In this document: positions 26,892-36,114 of the stretch, in pieces
Layout: the number at the start of each line of letters is the position of its first letter
Position numbering within the stretch: the stretch's first letter is position 1
Assembly: GCF_002934665.1 (NCBI RefSeq)
Contig: NZ_NIRS01000003.1
Span: forward strand, 62,001 to 126,000
Direction of reading: 5' to 3'
Source of the DNA: Pseudomonas laurylsulfatiphila
GTDB taxonomy: Bacteria; Pseudomonadota; Gammaproteobacteria; Pseudomonadales; Pseudomonadaceae
Length of the DNA stretch: 64,000 bases
The notes under the pieces: model-generated
Database searches by the model: none
Told to the model about the DNA's origin: nothing
Seen by the model: the letters and a program-made list of their open reading frames with translations, nothing else
Position numbers and translations under genes: made by a program

Positions 26892-27314
26892 GGGTCTGCC
26901 TCTAAGTGCATCCGCAAAGACCCATGCTCCAAAGCTGCACATGCCGTGTTGAGACTCAAGAGTCGCCCTGGCAGCTTTGTCGGCGGGGATTTGCGAAAAC
27001 GAATGAATGAAAAGAATCGTCAAGGAAGAGTCCGCTGGGCGGACGTGCAGCCGAAGCTGGCTTCGGGGAATTGCGCTACCTAAACGCGGCCCGGTTAAAG
27101 GCCGGCGCGCACTATACCGGAATTCGTTAAAAAAGGGAGCTTTTTTTATCGGAAATCCACCGGATACACCGTTGTGTCACAGGCTTTGCGAATAATCGGT
27201 CAGCCGTCTATTTTTCAAAGGCCCGGCCTTGCGGGTGATGGCGCTAAAACGGTTCACCCTATACCGTGCAGACCGCAGGTCCGGCACGCCTTTCCCACCC
27301 CCGAGGACCACTCC
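26892..27314 (-). promoter_or_regulatory. Divergent gap with deaD promoter and leader
   Basis: On the minus strand, TATAGT at 27111-27116 is a good -10 with a T-rich stretch just upstream. It predicts a leader of about 210 bases, containing the hairpin CCGAAGCTGGCTTCGG at 27051-27066. Such a leader would suit cold-shock or autoregulated control, an inference. The remaining sequence upstream of the crotonase shows no clear promoter. Confidence 0.45.
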
Positions 27315-28106
27315 ATGAATCAGCCCAGCTCCAGTCGAGTCAGCCGCGAACGGCGCGGCCATGTGTTCCTGATCGGTCTGGATCGGGTGGCCAAGCGCAA
27401 CGCCTTCGATCTCGACCTGCTCAACGCGCTGAGTCTGGCCTATGGCGAATTCGAGGCCGACAGCGAGGCGCGCGTGGCGGTGGTGTTCGCTCATGGCGAG
27501 CACTTTACCGCCGGGCTCGATCTGGTCAATGCCAGCGTCACCCTGTCAGATGGCTGGCAGGTTCCACCCGGCGGCTGTGATCCGTGGGCGGTGTTTGCCG
27601 GTCCCAGGGTCAGCAAACCGGTGATTGTCGCCGCCCAGGGTTATTGCCTGACCATCGGCATCGAGCTGATGCTGGCCGCCGACATCAACCTGTGCGCCAG
27701 CAACACCCGGTTCGCGCAGATGGAAGTGCAACGCGGGATCTTCCCGTTCGGCGGTGCCACCCTGCGCCTGCATCAGGTGGCCGGCTGGGGCAATGCCATG
27801 CGCTGGCTGTTGACCGGGGATGAGTTCGACGCCCGTGACGCCTTGCACCTGGGTCTGGTGCAGGAGGTCATGGCCAGCGAGGACTTGCTGCCCCGGGCGA
27901 TTGAACTGGCCGAACGGATCGCCCGTCAGGCGCCGCTCGGCGTTCAAGCGACACTGATGTCTGCGCGACAAGCCCGCTATGAAGGGGAAACCGCAGCGGC
28001 ACAGGCGTTGCCGCAGCTGGTGAAGAAGTTGATGGCGAGCGAGGATGTCAAGGAAGGTGTGCGGTCGATGGTGGAACGGCGGCCCGGTATTTTCAAAGGT
28101 TGCTGA
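27315..28106 (+). CDS. Crotonase-family enoyl-CoA hydratase/isomerase
   Basis: 263 residues of crotonase fold. The oxyanion-hole segments are HFTAGLDL (~60) and GYCLTIGIELMLAADI (~113). The Glu residues of classic hydratases are replaced around AQMEVQRGIFPFGGATLRL, so the exact reaction (hydratase, isomerase or other CoA chemistry) is open. ATG 27315 is the family start; the frame remains open further upstream. Confidence 0.88.
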   Translation: MNQPSSSRVSRERRGHVFLIGLDRVAKRNAFDLDLLNALSLAYGEFEADSEARVAVVFAHGEHFTAGLDLVNASVTLSDGWQVPPGGCDPWAVFAGPRVSKPVIVAAQGYCLTIGIELMLAADINLCASNTRFAQMEVQRGIFPFGGATLRLHQVAGWGNAMRWLLTGDEFDARDALHLGLVQEVMASEDLLPRAIELAERIARQAPLGVQATLMSARQARYEGETAAAQALPQLVKKLMASEDVKEGVRSMVERRPGIFKGC

Positions 28107-28112
28107 AAATCC

Positions 28113-28148
28113 GTGTAGAAGCTCCCGAAGGTTCGGCAGCTCCTACAG
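28113..28148. repeat. Degenerate REP palindrome
   Basis: GTAGAAGCTCCCGAAGG and its near complement, a decayed relative of the CTGTAGGAGCTGCCG class, between crotonase and the convergent methyltransferase-fold gene. Confidence 0.65.
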
Positions 28149-28163
28149 GGGGATCCGCGTTCC

Positions 28164-28919
28164 TCAGGTCGCCGGGCGAATCGCCTTGATCAACGACTGC
28201 AACGAATACCCCAGCCGCGGCGCCAGCGCTTCGGCGCGGGCGATCAGGCCGTCCATGTCCAGCGCCTGATCCAGCTCCGAAGGCACGATCAGGATCACAT
28301 TGCCCTCCTTCACCGGCAGCTCCCAATAGTGGCGGTGATACAAACCGCGCAACAAGGCGGCGCCCAGGGGTTTGCCATCGTCGGTAGCCCACTGATTGAT
28401 GACCAGCCAGCCACCCGGATTCAATCGCTTCTGGCAGTTTTCCAGAAAGCTCCAGGCCAGATGCCCGACACCCGGGCCGACATCGGTATAAAGGTCGACG
28501 AAAATCAGGTCCGCCGACTCTGCGGAATCCAGCAACTCCAGCGCATCGCCAACGCGGATGTACAGGCGCGGATCGTCATCCAGCCCCAGATATTCAATGG
28601 CCAGGCGCGGCACGTCCGGGCGCAGCTCGATGGCTTCGACATCTTCCAGCGGCAGGAACTTGAGGCAGGCCTGGGTCAGCGTACCGGCGCCGAGACCGAG
28701 AAACAGTGCGCTTTCGGGTAGTTCATGGCACAGCGCGCCGATCAGCATCGCCCGGGTATAGTCATACTCGAGCCAGCTCGGATCGGCGGTGAACACGCAG
28801 CTTTGCTCGATGGCATCACCGAACTCGAGAAAACGGTAATCGGCCACTTCCAGCACACGAATCACACCGAATTCGTCCTGTACCTCGGCGAGCAGATGCT
28901 CGACGCGTTCCTCAGTCAT
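28164..28919 (-). CDS. Spermidine-synthase-fold protein
   Basis: 251 residues with the Rossmann methyltransferase fold of SpeE: FLGLGAGTLTQACLKFLP (~92-109, normally GGGxG), VEAIELRPDV (~113) and DLIFVDLYTDVG (~158). The GLGAG in place of GGGEG and missing tail residues make polyamine synthesis unlikely; homologues are annotated spermidine synthase-like. Start ATG 28919. Confidence 0.85.
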   Translation of the reverse strand: MTEERVEHLLAEVQDEFGVIRVLEVADYRFLEFGDAIEQSCVFTADPSWLEYDYTRAMLIGALCHELPESALFLGLGAGTLTQACLKFLPLEDVEAIELRPDVPRLAIEYLGLDDDPRLYIRVGDALELLDSAESADLIFVDLYTDVGPGVGHLAWSFLENCQKRLNPGGWLVINQWATDDGKPLGAALLRGLYHRHYWELPVKEGNVILIVPSELDQALDMDGLIARAEALAPRLGYSLQSLIKAIRPAT

Positions 28920-29069
28920 TTCATCTCCTGACCGTCACCGGGGCCGGCAACGCAATAACACCGCGTGTAGAGAGCGGCAAAGGCGAGATTGTCAGCGATG
29001 CGACGGGAACAGGTCACGCACTAATTTGCTGATAACATGGACGTCCGAGCGAAAACACTAGAGACCGTG

Positions 29070-30416
29070 ATGAGCCAACCCTGGAGCCCTGACAGCTGGC
29101 GCGCCCTGCCGATCCAGCAACAACCCCGATACCCCGACGCCGCGCATTTGCAGCAGGTCGAGCAGACCCTGGCCAGCTATCCGCCGCTGGTGTTTGCCGG
29201 TGAAGCCCGTGAGTTGCGCCGTCAGTTTGCCGAGGTGACCCAGGGCCGCGCGTTTCTGCTGCAGGGTGGCGACTGCGCCGAAAGCTTCGCCGAATTCTCC
29301 GCGGCGAAAATCCGCGACACCTTCAAGGTGTTGCTGCAGATGGCCATCGTGATGACTTTTGCCGCCGGCTGTCCGGTGGTCAAGGTCGGGCGCATGGCCG
29401 GGCAGTTCGCCAAGCCGCGTTCGGCCAACGACGAAACCATCGATGGCGTGACACTGCCCGCCTACCGTGGCGACATCGTCAACGGCATCGGTTTCGACGA
29501 AAAAAGCCGCGTGCCGGACCCCGAGCGCCTGTTGCAGTCCTATCACCAGTCCACCGCCACCCTGAACCTGCTGCGCGCGTTCGCCCAGGGCGGTTTTGCC
29601 GATCTGCATCAGGTGCACAAGTGGAATCTGGACTTCATCGCCAACTCGGCGCTGGCGGAAAAATACAGCCACCTGGCCGATCGCATCGATGAAACCCTGG
29701 CGTTCATGCGCGCCTGCGGCATGGACAGTTCGCCGCAGCTGCGCGAAACCAGTTTCTTCACCGCCCACGAAGCGCTGCTGCTGAACTACGAAGAAGCTTT
29801 CGTGCGTCGCGACAGCCTGACCAACGATTACTACGATTGCTCGGCGCACATGCTGTGGATCGGCGACCGCACCCGCCAGCTCGACGGCGCCCACGTCGAA
29901 TTCCTGCGCGGGGTGAACAACCCGATCGGGGTCAAGGTCGGCCCGAGCATGAACCCCGACGACCTGATTCGCCTGATCGACGTGCTCAACCCGGACAATG
30001 ATCCGGGCCGCCTGAACCTGATCGCACGGATGGGCGCGAACAAGGTCGGCGATCACTTGCCGCAACTGATCCGTGCCGTCCAGCGTGAAGGCAAGCAGGT
30101 GCTGTGGAGTTCCGACCCGATGCACGGCAACACCATCAAGGCCAGCAGCGGCTACAAGACCCGCGACTTCGCGCAGATCCTTGGCGAGGTGAAGCAGTTC
30201 TTCCAGGTGCACGAAGCCGAAGGCAGTTATGCCGGTGGTATCCATATCGAAATGACCGGGCAGAACGTTACCGAGTGCATCGGTGGTGCGCGGCCGATTA
30301 CCGAGGACGGTTTGTCGGATCGCTACCACACCCATTGCGACCCGCGGATGAATGCCGATCAGTCGCTGGAACTGGCGTTTTTGATTGCTGAAACGCTGAA
30401 GCAGGTTCGGCGCTAA
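29070..30416 (+). CDS. Class II DAHP synthase
   Basis: Condenses phosphoenolpyruvate with erythrose 4-phosphate in the first shikimate step. 448 residues of the AroA-II family: QGGDCAESF (~70), [12 protein letters not shown] (~110), NPIGVKVGP (~293), WSSDPMHGN (~353) and [13 protein letters not shown] (~395). Corresponds by context to P. aeruginosa PA2843. ATG 29070 follows AGAGACCGTG. A class I enzyme is encoded at 44665 in the same window. Confidence 0.95.
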   Translation: MSQPWSPDSWRALPIQQQPRYPDAAHLQQVEQTLASYPPLVFAGEARELRRQFAEVTQGRAFLLQGGDCAESFAEFSAAKIRDTFKVLLQMAIVMTFAAGCPVVKVGRMAGQFAKPRSANDETIDGVTLPAYRGDIVNGIGFDEKSRVPDPERLLQSYHQSTATLNLLRAFAQGGFADLHQVHKWNLDFIANSALAEKYSHLADRIDETLAFMRACGMDSSPQLRETSFFTAHEALLLNYEEAFVRRDSLTNDYYDCSAHMLWIGDRTRQLDGAHVEFLRGVNNPIGVKVGPSMNPDDLIRLIDVLNPDNDPGRLNLIARMGANKVGDHLPQLIRAVQREGKQVLWSSDPMHGNTIKASSGYKTRDFAQILGEVKQFFQVHEAEGSYAGGIHIEMTGQNVTECIGGARPITEDGLSDRYHTHCDPRMNADQSLELAFLIAETLKQVRR

Positions 30417-30430
30417 ATCGCGGCGCCCTC

Positions 30431-30495
30431 ATCGCGAGCAGGCTCGCTCCCACATTGGACCGCGTTCCCCTGTGGGAGCGAGCCTGCTCGCGAAG
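30431..30495. repeat. REP pair (GTGGGAGCGAGCCTGCTCGCG class)
   Basis: Inverted pair ATCGCGAGCAGGCTCGCTCC and its complement, between convergent genes. Confidence 0.9.
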
Positions 30496-30503
30496 GGACC
30501 AGC

Positions 30504-31733
30504 TCAGTCACCGCCAATTTGTGCCAATGCCACCCGCAATCTTGCCGCACTCGCCCGCGGGCAATTCAACTGAACCTGCGCCAGCCCCAGCCAATCCGCC
30601 ATTTGCCGCAGATTGACCGCCAACGCCAACATCCCCTCGTCATCCAGCCCCGTTTCTTCTTCATGCACCGCATGCACAGCCAAACGACCCGCCGCCCGCT
30701 CGGCACGCAGATCGACCCGTGCGGCAATCCGTTCGTTGTGCAGAAACGGCAGCACGTAATAGCCGTAAACGCGCTTGTCCTGCGGCGTGTAGATTTCCAG
30801 CCGATAACGGAAATCAAACAGCCGCTCCGTACGGCTGCGCTCCCAGATCAGCGAATCGAACGGCGAGAGCAAGGCACTGGCCGCGACTTTGCGCGGCACC
30901 TTCGGCTCGGGCAGACAATAGGCCGGTTGTCGCCAGCCCTGGACTTCGCAGGCCAGCAATTCACCGGCCTCGACCAACTCGGCCAAACGTGGACGACTGT
31001 CCGCAGGGTTCAGGCGGAAATAGTCACGCAAGTCCTTCTCCGTAGCGACACCCAAGGCCGTTGCCGCATGCCGTAACAGGCCGCGCTGGGCGTCAGTTTC
31101 ATCCAGGACGGGCTGCGCAAGAACCGCCGAGGGAATCACCCGCTCCGGCAAATCGTAGAGCCTTTCGAACCCGCGCCGTCCGGCAACGGTCACTTTACCG
31201 GCAGCGAACAACCATTCCAGCGCATGCTTTTCCGCACTCCAGTCCCACCAGGGCCCGGCACGCTCCTGACGGGTCGACAGACTCCCGGCACCCAGCGCGC
31301 CCTGCTGCTCGACCGAAGCCAGCACGCGACGAATCGTGTCTTGCTGCTCACGCCCAAAACGCGCCAATTGCTGATAGATATCTTCGCCACGGCTCGCTCG
31401 CTGCATGCGCCAACGCATCAGCGGGTACAGGGAAAGAGGCAACAACGAGGCTTCATGGCCCCAATACTCAAAGAGTGTTCGACGCCGGCCCTGGCTCCAG
31501 GCAGCCTGGTCGAGCAAGTCCGAGGAATAATGGCCAAGGCGGGAAAACAGCGGAAGGTAGTGCGAACGCACCACTGCATTGACCGAGTCGATCTGCAAAA
31601 TGCCCAGCCGTTCGATCAGACGGTTGAGCGCAACAGCCTTGATCGCCGCTGGCGACTGCCGCCCGTTGAACCCTTGGGCGGCCAGCGCCAGACGCCGAGC
31701 CTGTTTGAGGTTAAAGGACAATGTTGCGGGCAT
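30504..31733 (-). CDS. YcaQ/AlkX-type DNA glycosylase (winged-helix protein)
   Basis: 409 residues of the HTH_42 superfamily, whose members AlkZ and YcaQ/AlkX excise interstrand crosslinks and bulky N7-alkyl adducts. The candidate catalytic motif is Q47-x-D49 in LQIDSVN, the QxD form reported for the AlkX branch rather than the QxQ of AlkZ. Further features are the W-rich RTLFEYWGHEASLLP (~90) and SALLSPFDSLIWERSRTERLF (~280; first 20 residues conserved). The start ATG 31733 has AAGGAG six bases upstream. Confidence 0.82.
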   Translation of the reverse strand: MPATLSFNLKQARRLALAAQGFNGRQSPAAIKAVALNRLIERLGILQIDSVNAVVRSHYLPLFSRLGHYSSDLLDQAAWSQGRRRTLFEYWGHEASLLPLSLYPLMRWRMQRASRGEDIYQQLARFGREQQDTIRRVLASVEQQGALGAGSLSTRQERAGPWWDWSAEKHALEWLFAAGKVTVAGRRGFERLYDLPERVIPSAVLAQPVLDETDAQRGLLRHAATALGVATEKDLRDYFRLNPADSRPRLAELVEAGELLACEVQGWRQPAYCLPEPKVPRKVAASALLSPFDSLIWERSRTERLFDFRYRLEIYTPQDKRVYGYYVLPFLHNERIAARVDLRAERAAGRLAVHAVHEEETGLDDEGMLALAVNLRQMADWLGLAQVQLNCPRASAARLRVALAQIGGD

Positions 31734-31813
31734 GGGCATCTCCTTGTCTGCTCGCAACCTACCTCACCGGTAAGGGGTTTGTGTAGCGTGGGATTCATCA
31801 TTTATTAATCGGA

Positions 31814-32029
31814 TCATTTATGCATCGGGTCGCTCCAGAACGGTTTGATCGACTCGTTCTCCACATCCGCACGACTCATGCCGATGTCCTTGAGTGCTTC
31901 GTCGCTCAAGCTCGCCAGCAGTTCGCGCTCGCGATGCAGTTCATACCAGCGGCCGACCTTGTGCAGCAGATCGGATATCAGGTGAATGGAGTGTTTTTCC
32001 GCACCGTGGAACTCATGTTGACCTTTCAT
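31814..32029 (-). CDS. DUF1127 small protein
   Basis: 71 residues ending with the DUF1127 helix ELLASLSDEALKDIGMSRAD (~36-55). Members with C-terminal YjiS-type domains can bind RNA or regulate metabolism; function here unknown. Start ATG 32029 with AGGG upstream. Divergent from a LysR gene across 95 bases, a pairing that suggests local control by that regulator. Confidence 0.88.
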   Translation of the reverse strand: MKGQHEFHGAEKHSIHLISDLLHKVGRWYELHRERELLASLSDEALKDIGMSRADVENESIKPFWSDPMHK

Positions 32030-32124
32030 CTTGTTGCCCTCCGTTTGGATGGCTCCAGTCTCGCGCCGGGTCTAAGATCAATCCAACGAATGTTTCTGAT
32101 GTCACATATCTCGGAGATTGATGA

Positions 32125-32979
32125 ATGTCGGCCTACCCGAGTATCGATACCGAAGTGCTGCGCACCTTCGTCGCCATCGCCGACCAGGGCGGCTTTACCC
32201 GCGCCGGTGAAATGGTCAACCGTACCCAGTCAGCCGTCAGCATGCAGATGAAACGACTGGAAGAAGACGTGCTGCAGCGCCAACTGTTCCAGCGCGACGG
32301 ACGGCAGGTGCGGCTGACGGCCGAAGGCCAGGTGCTGCTGGGCTATGCGCGGCGGATCCTCAAGCTGCACAGCGAGGTCTTCAATACCCTGCGTGAGCCC
32401 GACATGGTCGGCACGGTGCGCATCGGTACGCCGGACGATTATGTGATGCGATTTCTCCCAGGGATTCTGCGCCGGTTTGCCCAGTCCTATCCGCTGATCC
32501 AGATCGAAGTGCACTGCGAATCATCGAAACAGCTGTTGATGCGCCAGGACCTGGACCTGTCCATCGTGACCCGCGAACCGGGCAGCGAAATCGGCCAGTT
32601 GTTGCGCAAGGAACGTTTTGTCTGGGCCGAGGCGCAATGCTACAGCGCCCACGAACAAACGCCGCTACCACTGGCGATGTTCAACAGCGATTGCTTCTGC
32701 CGCCAGTGGGCCTGCAATGCCCTGGATGCCCGGGGGCGCGATTACCGGGTGGCGTACAACAGCGACAGCCTGTCGGCGATCATGGCCGTGGTCAGCGCCG
32801 GCCTGGCAGTGACCGCGCAGCTTGAAAGCCTGATCACCGCGGACATGCGCATTCTGGGTGAAGCCGAGGATCTACCGTTGCTGCCCGAGGCCAGTATCAT
32901 GCTCGTGCGCAACCTGCATAACCCGTCACCGATCACCGAGTGCCTGGCCGAACACATCATTGATGGCTTCAAACTTTGA
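32125..32979 (+). CDS. LysR-family regulator next to DUF1127
   Basis: 284 residues: N-terminal winged helix-turn-helix (~8-66, FTRAGEMVNRTQSAVSMQMK) and periplasmic-binding-like effector domain. Effector and targets are unknown; divergence from the DUF1127 gene makes that the first candidate. Start ATG 32125 with GGAG upstream. Its last 11 bases overlap the end of the convergent TauE/SafE gene. Confidence 0.88.
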   Translation: MSAYPSIDTEVLRTFVAIADQGGFTRAGEMVNRTQSAVSMQMKRLEEDVLQRQLFQRDGRQVRLTAEGQVLLGYARRILKLHSEVFNTLREPDMVGTVRIGTPDDYVMRFLPGILRRFAQSYPLIQIEVHCESSKQLLMRQDLDLSIVTREPGSEIGQLLRKERFVWAEAQCYSAHEQTPLPLAMFNSDCFCRQWACNALDARGRDYRVAYNSDSLSAIMAVVSAGLAVTAQLESLITADMRILGEAEDLPLLPEASIMLVRNLHNPSPITECLAEHIIDGFKL

Positions 32980-33718
32980 AGGCGAGCGTCACCGCACAGA
33001 ACACCAGGAACCCGCAAAACAGCCCGCGCAGCAACCGCTCCGGCAAGGCGTGGGCAACCTTCACGCCCCAACTGATGCTCATCAACCCACCGACCGCCAA
33101 GGGTAAGCCGATCCCCCAGTTGACCTGATGGTGCACGGCATAAGTCACCAGCGTCACCCCCGTGCTCGGCAGGGCCAGCGCCAACGACAATCCCTGCGCA
33201 ACCACCTGGCTGGTGCCGAACAGACTGGTCAACACCGGCGTCGCCACCACCGCGCCACCCACGCCGAACAATCCGCCCATTGTGCCTGATGCAGCGCCCA
33301 GCACGCCCAGCCAGGGCCATGAGTAGTTCATCTGTGACGCCGCCGTGGTGCGTGCGGCGAACATGCGAACAAGGTTGTACGCCGACAGTGCGATCAGAAA
33401 CGCGACAAAACCTATGCGCATGGTTCGCGCATCGATGCCCACCGCCCAGATCGACCCGAGCCAGGCGAAGCAGAACCCCATGAGGGCCAACGGTAGCGCG
33501 TGGCGCAGCTCGATCCGGTTGCGCTGATGGTAGCGCCACAGCGCCAGCATCACGTTCGGCACGACCATCACCAATGCCGTGCCTTGGGCGATCTGCTGAT
33601 CGAGCCCGAACAGCACGCCCAACAGCGGAATGGCAATCAGGCCACCACCGATGCCGAACAAACCGCCAAGCGTGCCCAGGGCGGCACCGAACACCAGGTA
33701 CATCAGAAACTCAATCAC
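32969..33718 (-). CDS. TauE/SafE-family membrane transporter
   Basis: 249 residues, seven to eight hydrophobic segments, with the repeat signatures GGLFGIGGGLIAIPLL (~18) and GGLFGVGGAVVATPVL (~147) typical of the DUF81/TauE family, thought to export sulfite, sulfonates or related organic anions. Start ATG 33718; divergent from a second LysR gene, whose product may regulate it. Confidence 0.9.
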   Translation of the reverse strand: MIEFLMYLVFGAALGTLGGLFGIGGGLIAIPLLGVLFGLDQQIAQGTALVMVVPNVMLALWRYHQRNRIELRHALPLALMGFCFAWLGSIWAVGIDARTMRIGFVAFLIALSAYNLVRMFAARTTAASQMNYSWPWLGVLGAASGTMGGLFGVGGAVVATPVLTSLFGTSQVVAQGLSLALALPSTGVTLVTYAVHHQVNWGIGLPLAVGGLMSISWGVKVAHALPERLLRGLFCGFLVFCAVTLAFKV

Positions 33719-33827
33719 GGCCGATTTCTCCTCACATCACGCCATTGATCCTACGCAGTTGCTTATGGCACGGAAACGCACAGCGACGCACAATGGCTGT
33801 GCCAAATTCGCACAAGCGCAGACTGCC

Positions 33828-34784
33828 ATGAACCCCAACCAACTGACCGACCAACTGGCTTTATTCCTCGATGTACTGGAAACCGGCAGTTTTTCCGCCG
33901 CCTCGCGCCGTCATCCGATGACCCCTTCGGCCGTGGCACGGCGTATCGACAGCCTGGAAAACGCGGTCGGCAGTCAGCTGTTCATCCGCAGCACGCATGC
34001 GGTGCGCGCTACCCCGGCAGGATTGGCCTTCGCCGAGCGAGCACGGCGGATCGTCGCCGAGTTGCGCCTGGCCCGGGCCGAGGCCGTGTCCTTGAGCAGC
34101 GCGCCGGAAGGCCTGATTCGTATCGATGCGCCAGCAGCCTTTGGGCGCCGGCACCTGGCACCGGTGATTGCCGATTTCCTCATGCTCTATCCGGGACTCG
34201 ATGTGCAACTGCACCTGATCGACAGTTTCGTCGACATGCAGGGCCAGAACCTCGGCAAGGTCGATCTGGTGCTGCGCGCCGGGCAATTGGCCGACACCCG
34301 GCTGGTGGCCACGCCACTGGCGAGCATGGTGCGTATTGCCTGCGCCAGCCCTGACTATTTGCGCCGACGCGGCGTGCCGACCGATCCGTCACAGCTGATT
34401 GAACACGACGGACTCGATTGGGATGGCCTGGCCCCGCCCTTCGCCTGGCGTTTCGAACGGGACGGGCAAATGCAATTGCATCGGCCGGCGCGGGTGCGCA
34501 TGAGCGCCAACAATGCCGAGGCGCTGGTATGCGGCGCATTGGCCGGATTAGGTATTGCGCACCTACCGACCTGGCTGGCCAGCGAGTACCTGTTGCGGGG
34601 TGAGTTGCTGCCGCTGTTCTGCGACAGCGACCTGCCGAAACCGGAAAACGCCGGCATCTATGCCTTGCGTCTGGAACAACAACCCAACTCCCGTAGCCGC
34701 TTGTTGCTGGAGTACCTGAAAACCCGCTTCAGCCCGGTGCCGCCCTGGGATCTGCTGTTGCAAACCCATTTGCAACGGCACTGA
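33828..34784 (+). CDS. LysR-family regulator
   Basis: 318 residues: helix-turn-helix at ~8-66 (FSAASRRHPMTPSAVARRI) and an effector domain of the CrgA-type group. ATG 33828 starts the DNA-binding domain; an open frame upstream has no matching residues. Divergent from the TauE/SafE transporter (109-base gap), which is the obvious candidate target. Confidence 0.88.
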   Translation: MNPNQLTDQLALFLDVLETGSFSAASRRHPMTPSAVARRIDSLENAVGSQLFIRSTHAVRATPAGLAFAERARRIVAELRLARAEAVSLSSAPEGLIRIDAPAAFGRRHLAPVIADFLMLYPGLDVQLHLIDSFVDMQGQNLGKVDLVLRAGQLADTRLVATPLASMVRIACASPDYLRRRGVPTDPSQLIEHDGLDWDGLAPPFAWRFERDGQMQLHRPARVRMSANNAEALVCGALAGLGIAHLPTWLASEYLLRGELLPLFCDSDLPKPENAGIYALRLEQQPNSRSRLLLEYLKTRFSPVPPWDLLLQTHLQRH

Positions 34785-34851
34785 TCAAAATTATCTGGCG
34801 CATTAAAGATTCGCCCGCTAGATTCCAAAGATCACAGATCAAGGCTTCGAC

Positions 34852-35313
34852 ATGAGCACCGAGCGCAACACCCCGGACAACTGCGACAACCTGCTGCTGG
34901 ATAACCAGGCCTGCTTCGCCCTGCACTCCACTTCGCTGATGATGACCAAGGTCTACAAGCCCCTGCTGCAGGCGCTGGACCTGACCTACCCGCAATACCT
35001 GGCGATGATGGTGTTGTGGGAAAGGGACGGTTTGACGGTAGGCGAAATCAGCACTCGATTGCTGACCGACCCTGGATCCTTGACGCCGCTGCTCAAGCGC
35101 CTGGAAGCCGAAGGCCTGCTCAGCCGAACCCGCAGCCGCGAAGATGAACGCGTGGTGATTGTCGAGCTCACCGAACAGGGCCGGGCGTTGCGCGACAAGG
35201 CACGTGATATTCCCCAATGCATCCTCGGCGCCAGCGGGATGACACTGGAGCGCCTGCAAAACCTGCAAGCGGAGCTGCAAGCGCTGCGTCGCCACCTGCA
35301 AGACAGCCTGTAA
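34852..35313 (+). CDS. ohrR: Organic hydroperoxide sensor OhrR
   Basis: 153-residue MarR-family repressor. The peroxide-sensing Cys is C21 in DNQACFALHS, followed by the conserved Tyr region TKVYKPLLQALDLTYPQYLAM; the wHTH is ~60-105 with DPGSLTPLLKRLEAEGLL. Oxidation by organic hydroperoxide releases DNA and derepresses ohr, which lies 350 bases downstream on the same strand. Start ATG 34852. Confidence 0.95.
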   Translation: MSTERNTPDNCDNLLLDNQACFALHSTSLMMTKVYKPLLQALDLTYPQYLAMMVLWERDGLTVGEISTRLLTDPGSLTPLLKRLEAEGLLSRTRSREDERVVIVELTEQGRALRDKARDIPQCILGASGMTLERLQNLQAELQALRRHLQDSL

Positions 35314-35327
35314 TTTCAAGCCCCCCT

Positions 35328-35419
35328 CTGTGGGAGCGAGCCTGCTCGCGAATGCAATGTCACATTCAACATAGATGGTGACTGACACACCGCAATCGCG
35401 AGCAGGCTCGCTCCCACAG
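35328..35419. repeat. REP pair (GTGGGAGCGAGCCTGCTCGCG class)
   Basis: CTGTGGGAGCGAGCCTGCTC and its inverted copy about 45 bases apart, between ohrR and ohr. Bases 35420-35550 hold nothing recognisable. Confidence 0.9.
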
Positions 35420-35563
35420 TAGCTTTGCGGCCCACCAGAAACTCGGGCTCGTCACCTCCTCCTGAAAAAAAGATTGCCCCCAGCCGATAGCTCTAAGTCA
35501 ACACTTCCGAGCATAACCGTCTCGCTGCCCTTTCGTTTTTTCAAATTTCTTTGAAAAATTATC

Positions 35564-35632
35564 TTGCGCGCTAAACATTGGCGCGATACATTTATTTCGC
35601 ACTTACTTAGCGCGCAAACATTTAGCGCAAAT
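35564..35632 (+). promoter_or_regulatory. ohr promoter with OhrR-type operators
   Basis: TTGCGCGCTAA at 35564-35574 and its perfect inverted copy TTAGCGCGCAA at 35607-35617, plus a related TTTAGCGCAAAT at 35621-35632. TTGCGC-N17-TACATT (35564-35569, 35587-35592) gives a sigma-70-like promoter overlapping them. A partial relative (TGGCGCATTAAAG) lies upstream of ohrR itself near 34797. OhrR binding is inferred. Confidence 0.6.
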
Positions 35633-35660
35633 AACCATACCCCTGAACGAGGCTTTCACC

Positions 35661-36080
35661 ATGCAAACTCTCTACACCGCAATCGCAACTTCCACCGGTG
35701 GCCGTGACGGTCGTGCGGTTTCCAGCGACAACATCCTCGACGTCAAACTCGCCACGCCGAAAGAACTCGGCGGTGCTGGCGGTGCAGCCACCAACCCTGA
35801 GCAACTGTTCGCCGCCGGTTACTCCGCCTGCTTCATCGGCGCCCTGAAATTCGTCGCCAGCCAGACCAAGCGCAGCATTCCGAGCGACGCTTCGATCACT
35901 GCCCATGTCGGCATCGGCCAGATCCCTGGCGGTTTCGGCCTGGACATCGACCTGCACATCAGCCTGCCGGGTCTTGAACAAGCCGATGCCCAGGCACTGG
36001 TCGACGCCGCCCACCAGGTCTGCCCGTACTCCAATGCCACCCGCGGCAACGTCGATGTGCGCCTGCACGTAACCGTCTAA
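35661..36080 (+). CDS. ohr: Organic hydroperoxide reductase Ohr
   Basis: 139-residue OsmC-fold thiol peroxidase that detoxifies organic and fatty acid hydroperoxides using lipoamide. Catalytic C57 (GYSACFIG) and resolving C121 (HQVCPYSN) are both present with family spacing. Start ATG 35661. A secreted esterase gene follows after 34 bases, probably in the same transcript. Confidence 0.96.
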   Translation: MQTLYTAIATSTGGRDGRAVSSDNILDVKLATPKELGGAGGAATNPEQLFAAGYSACFIGALKFVASQTKRSIPSDASITAHVGIGQIPGGFGLDIDLHISLPGLEQADAQALVDAAHQVCPYSNATRGNVDVRLHVTV

Positions 36081-36114
36081 GCGCCGACTACCCAGGCCCG
36101 AACAGGAAACGAAC

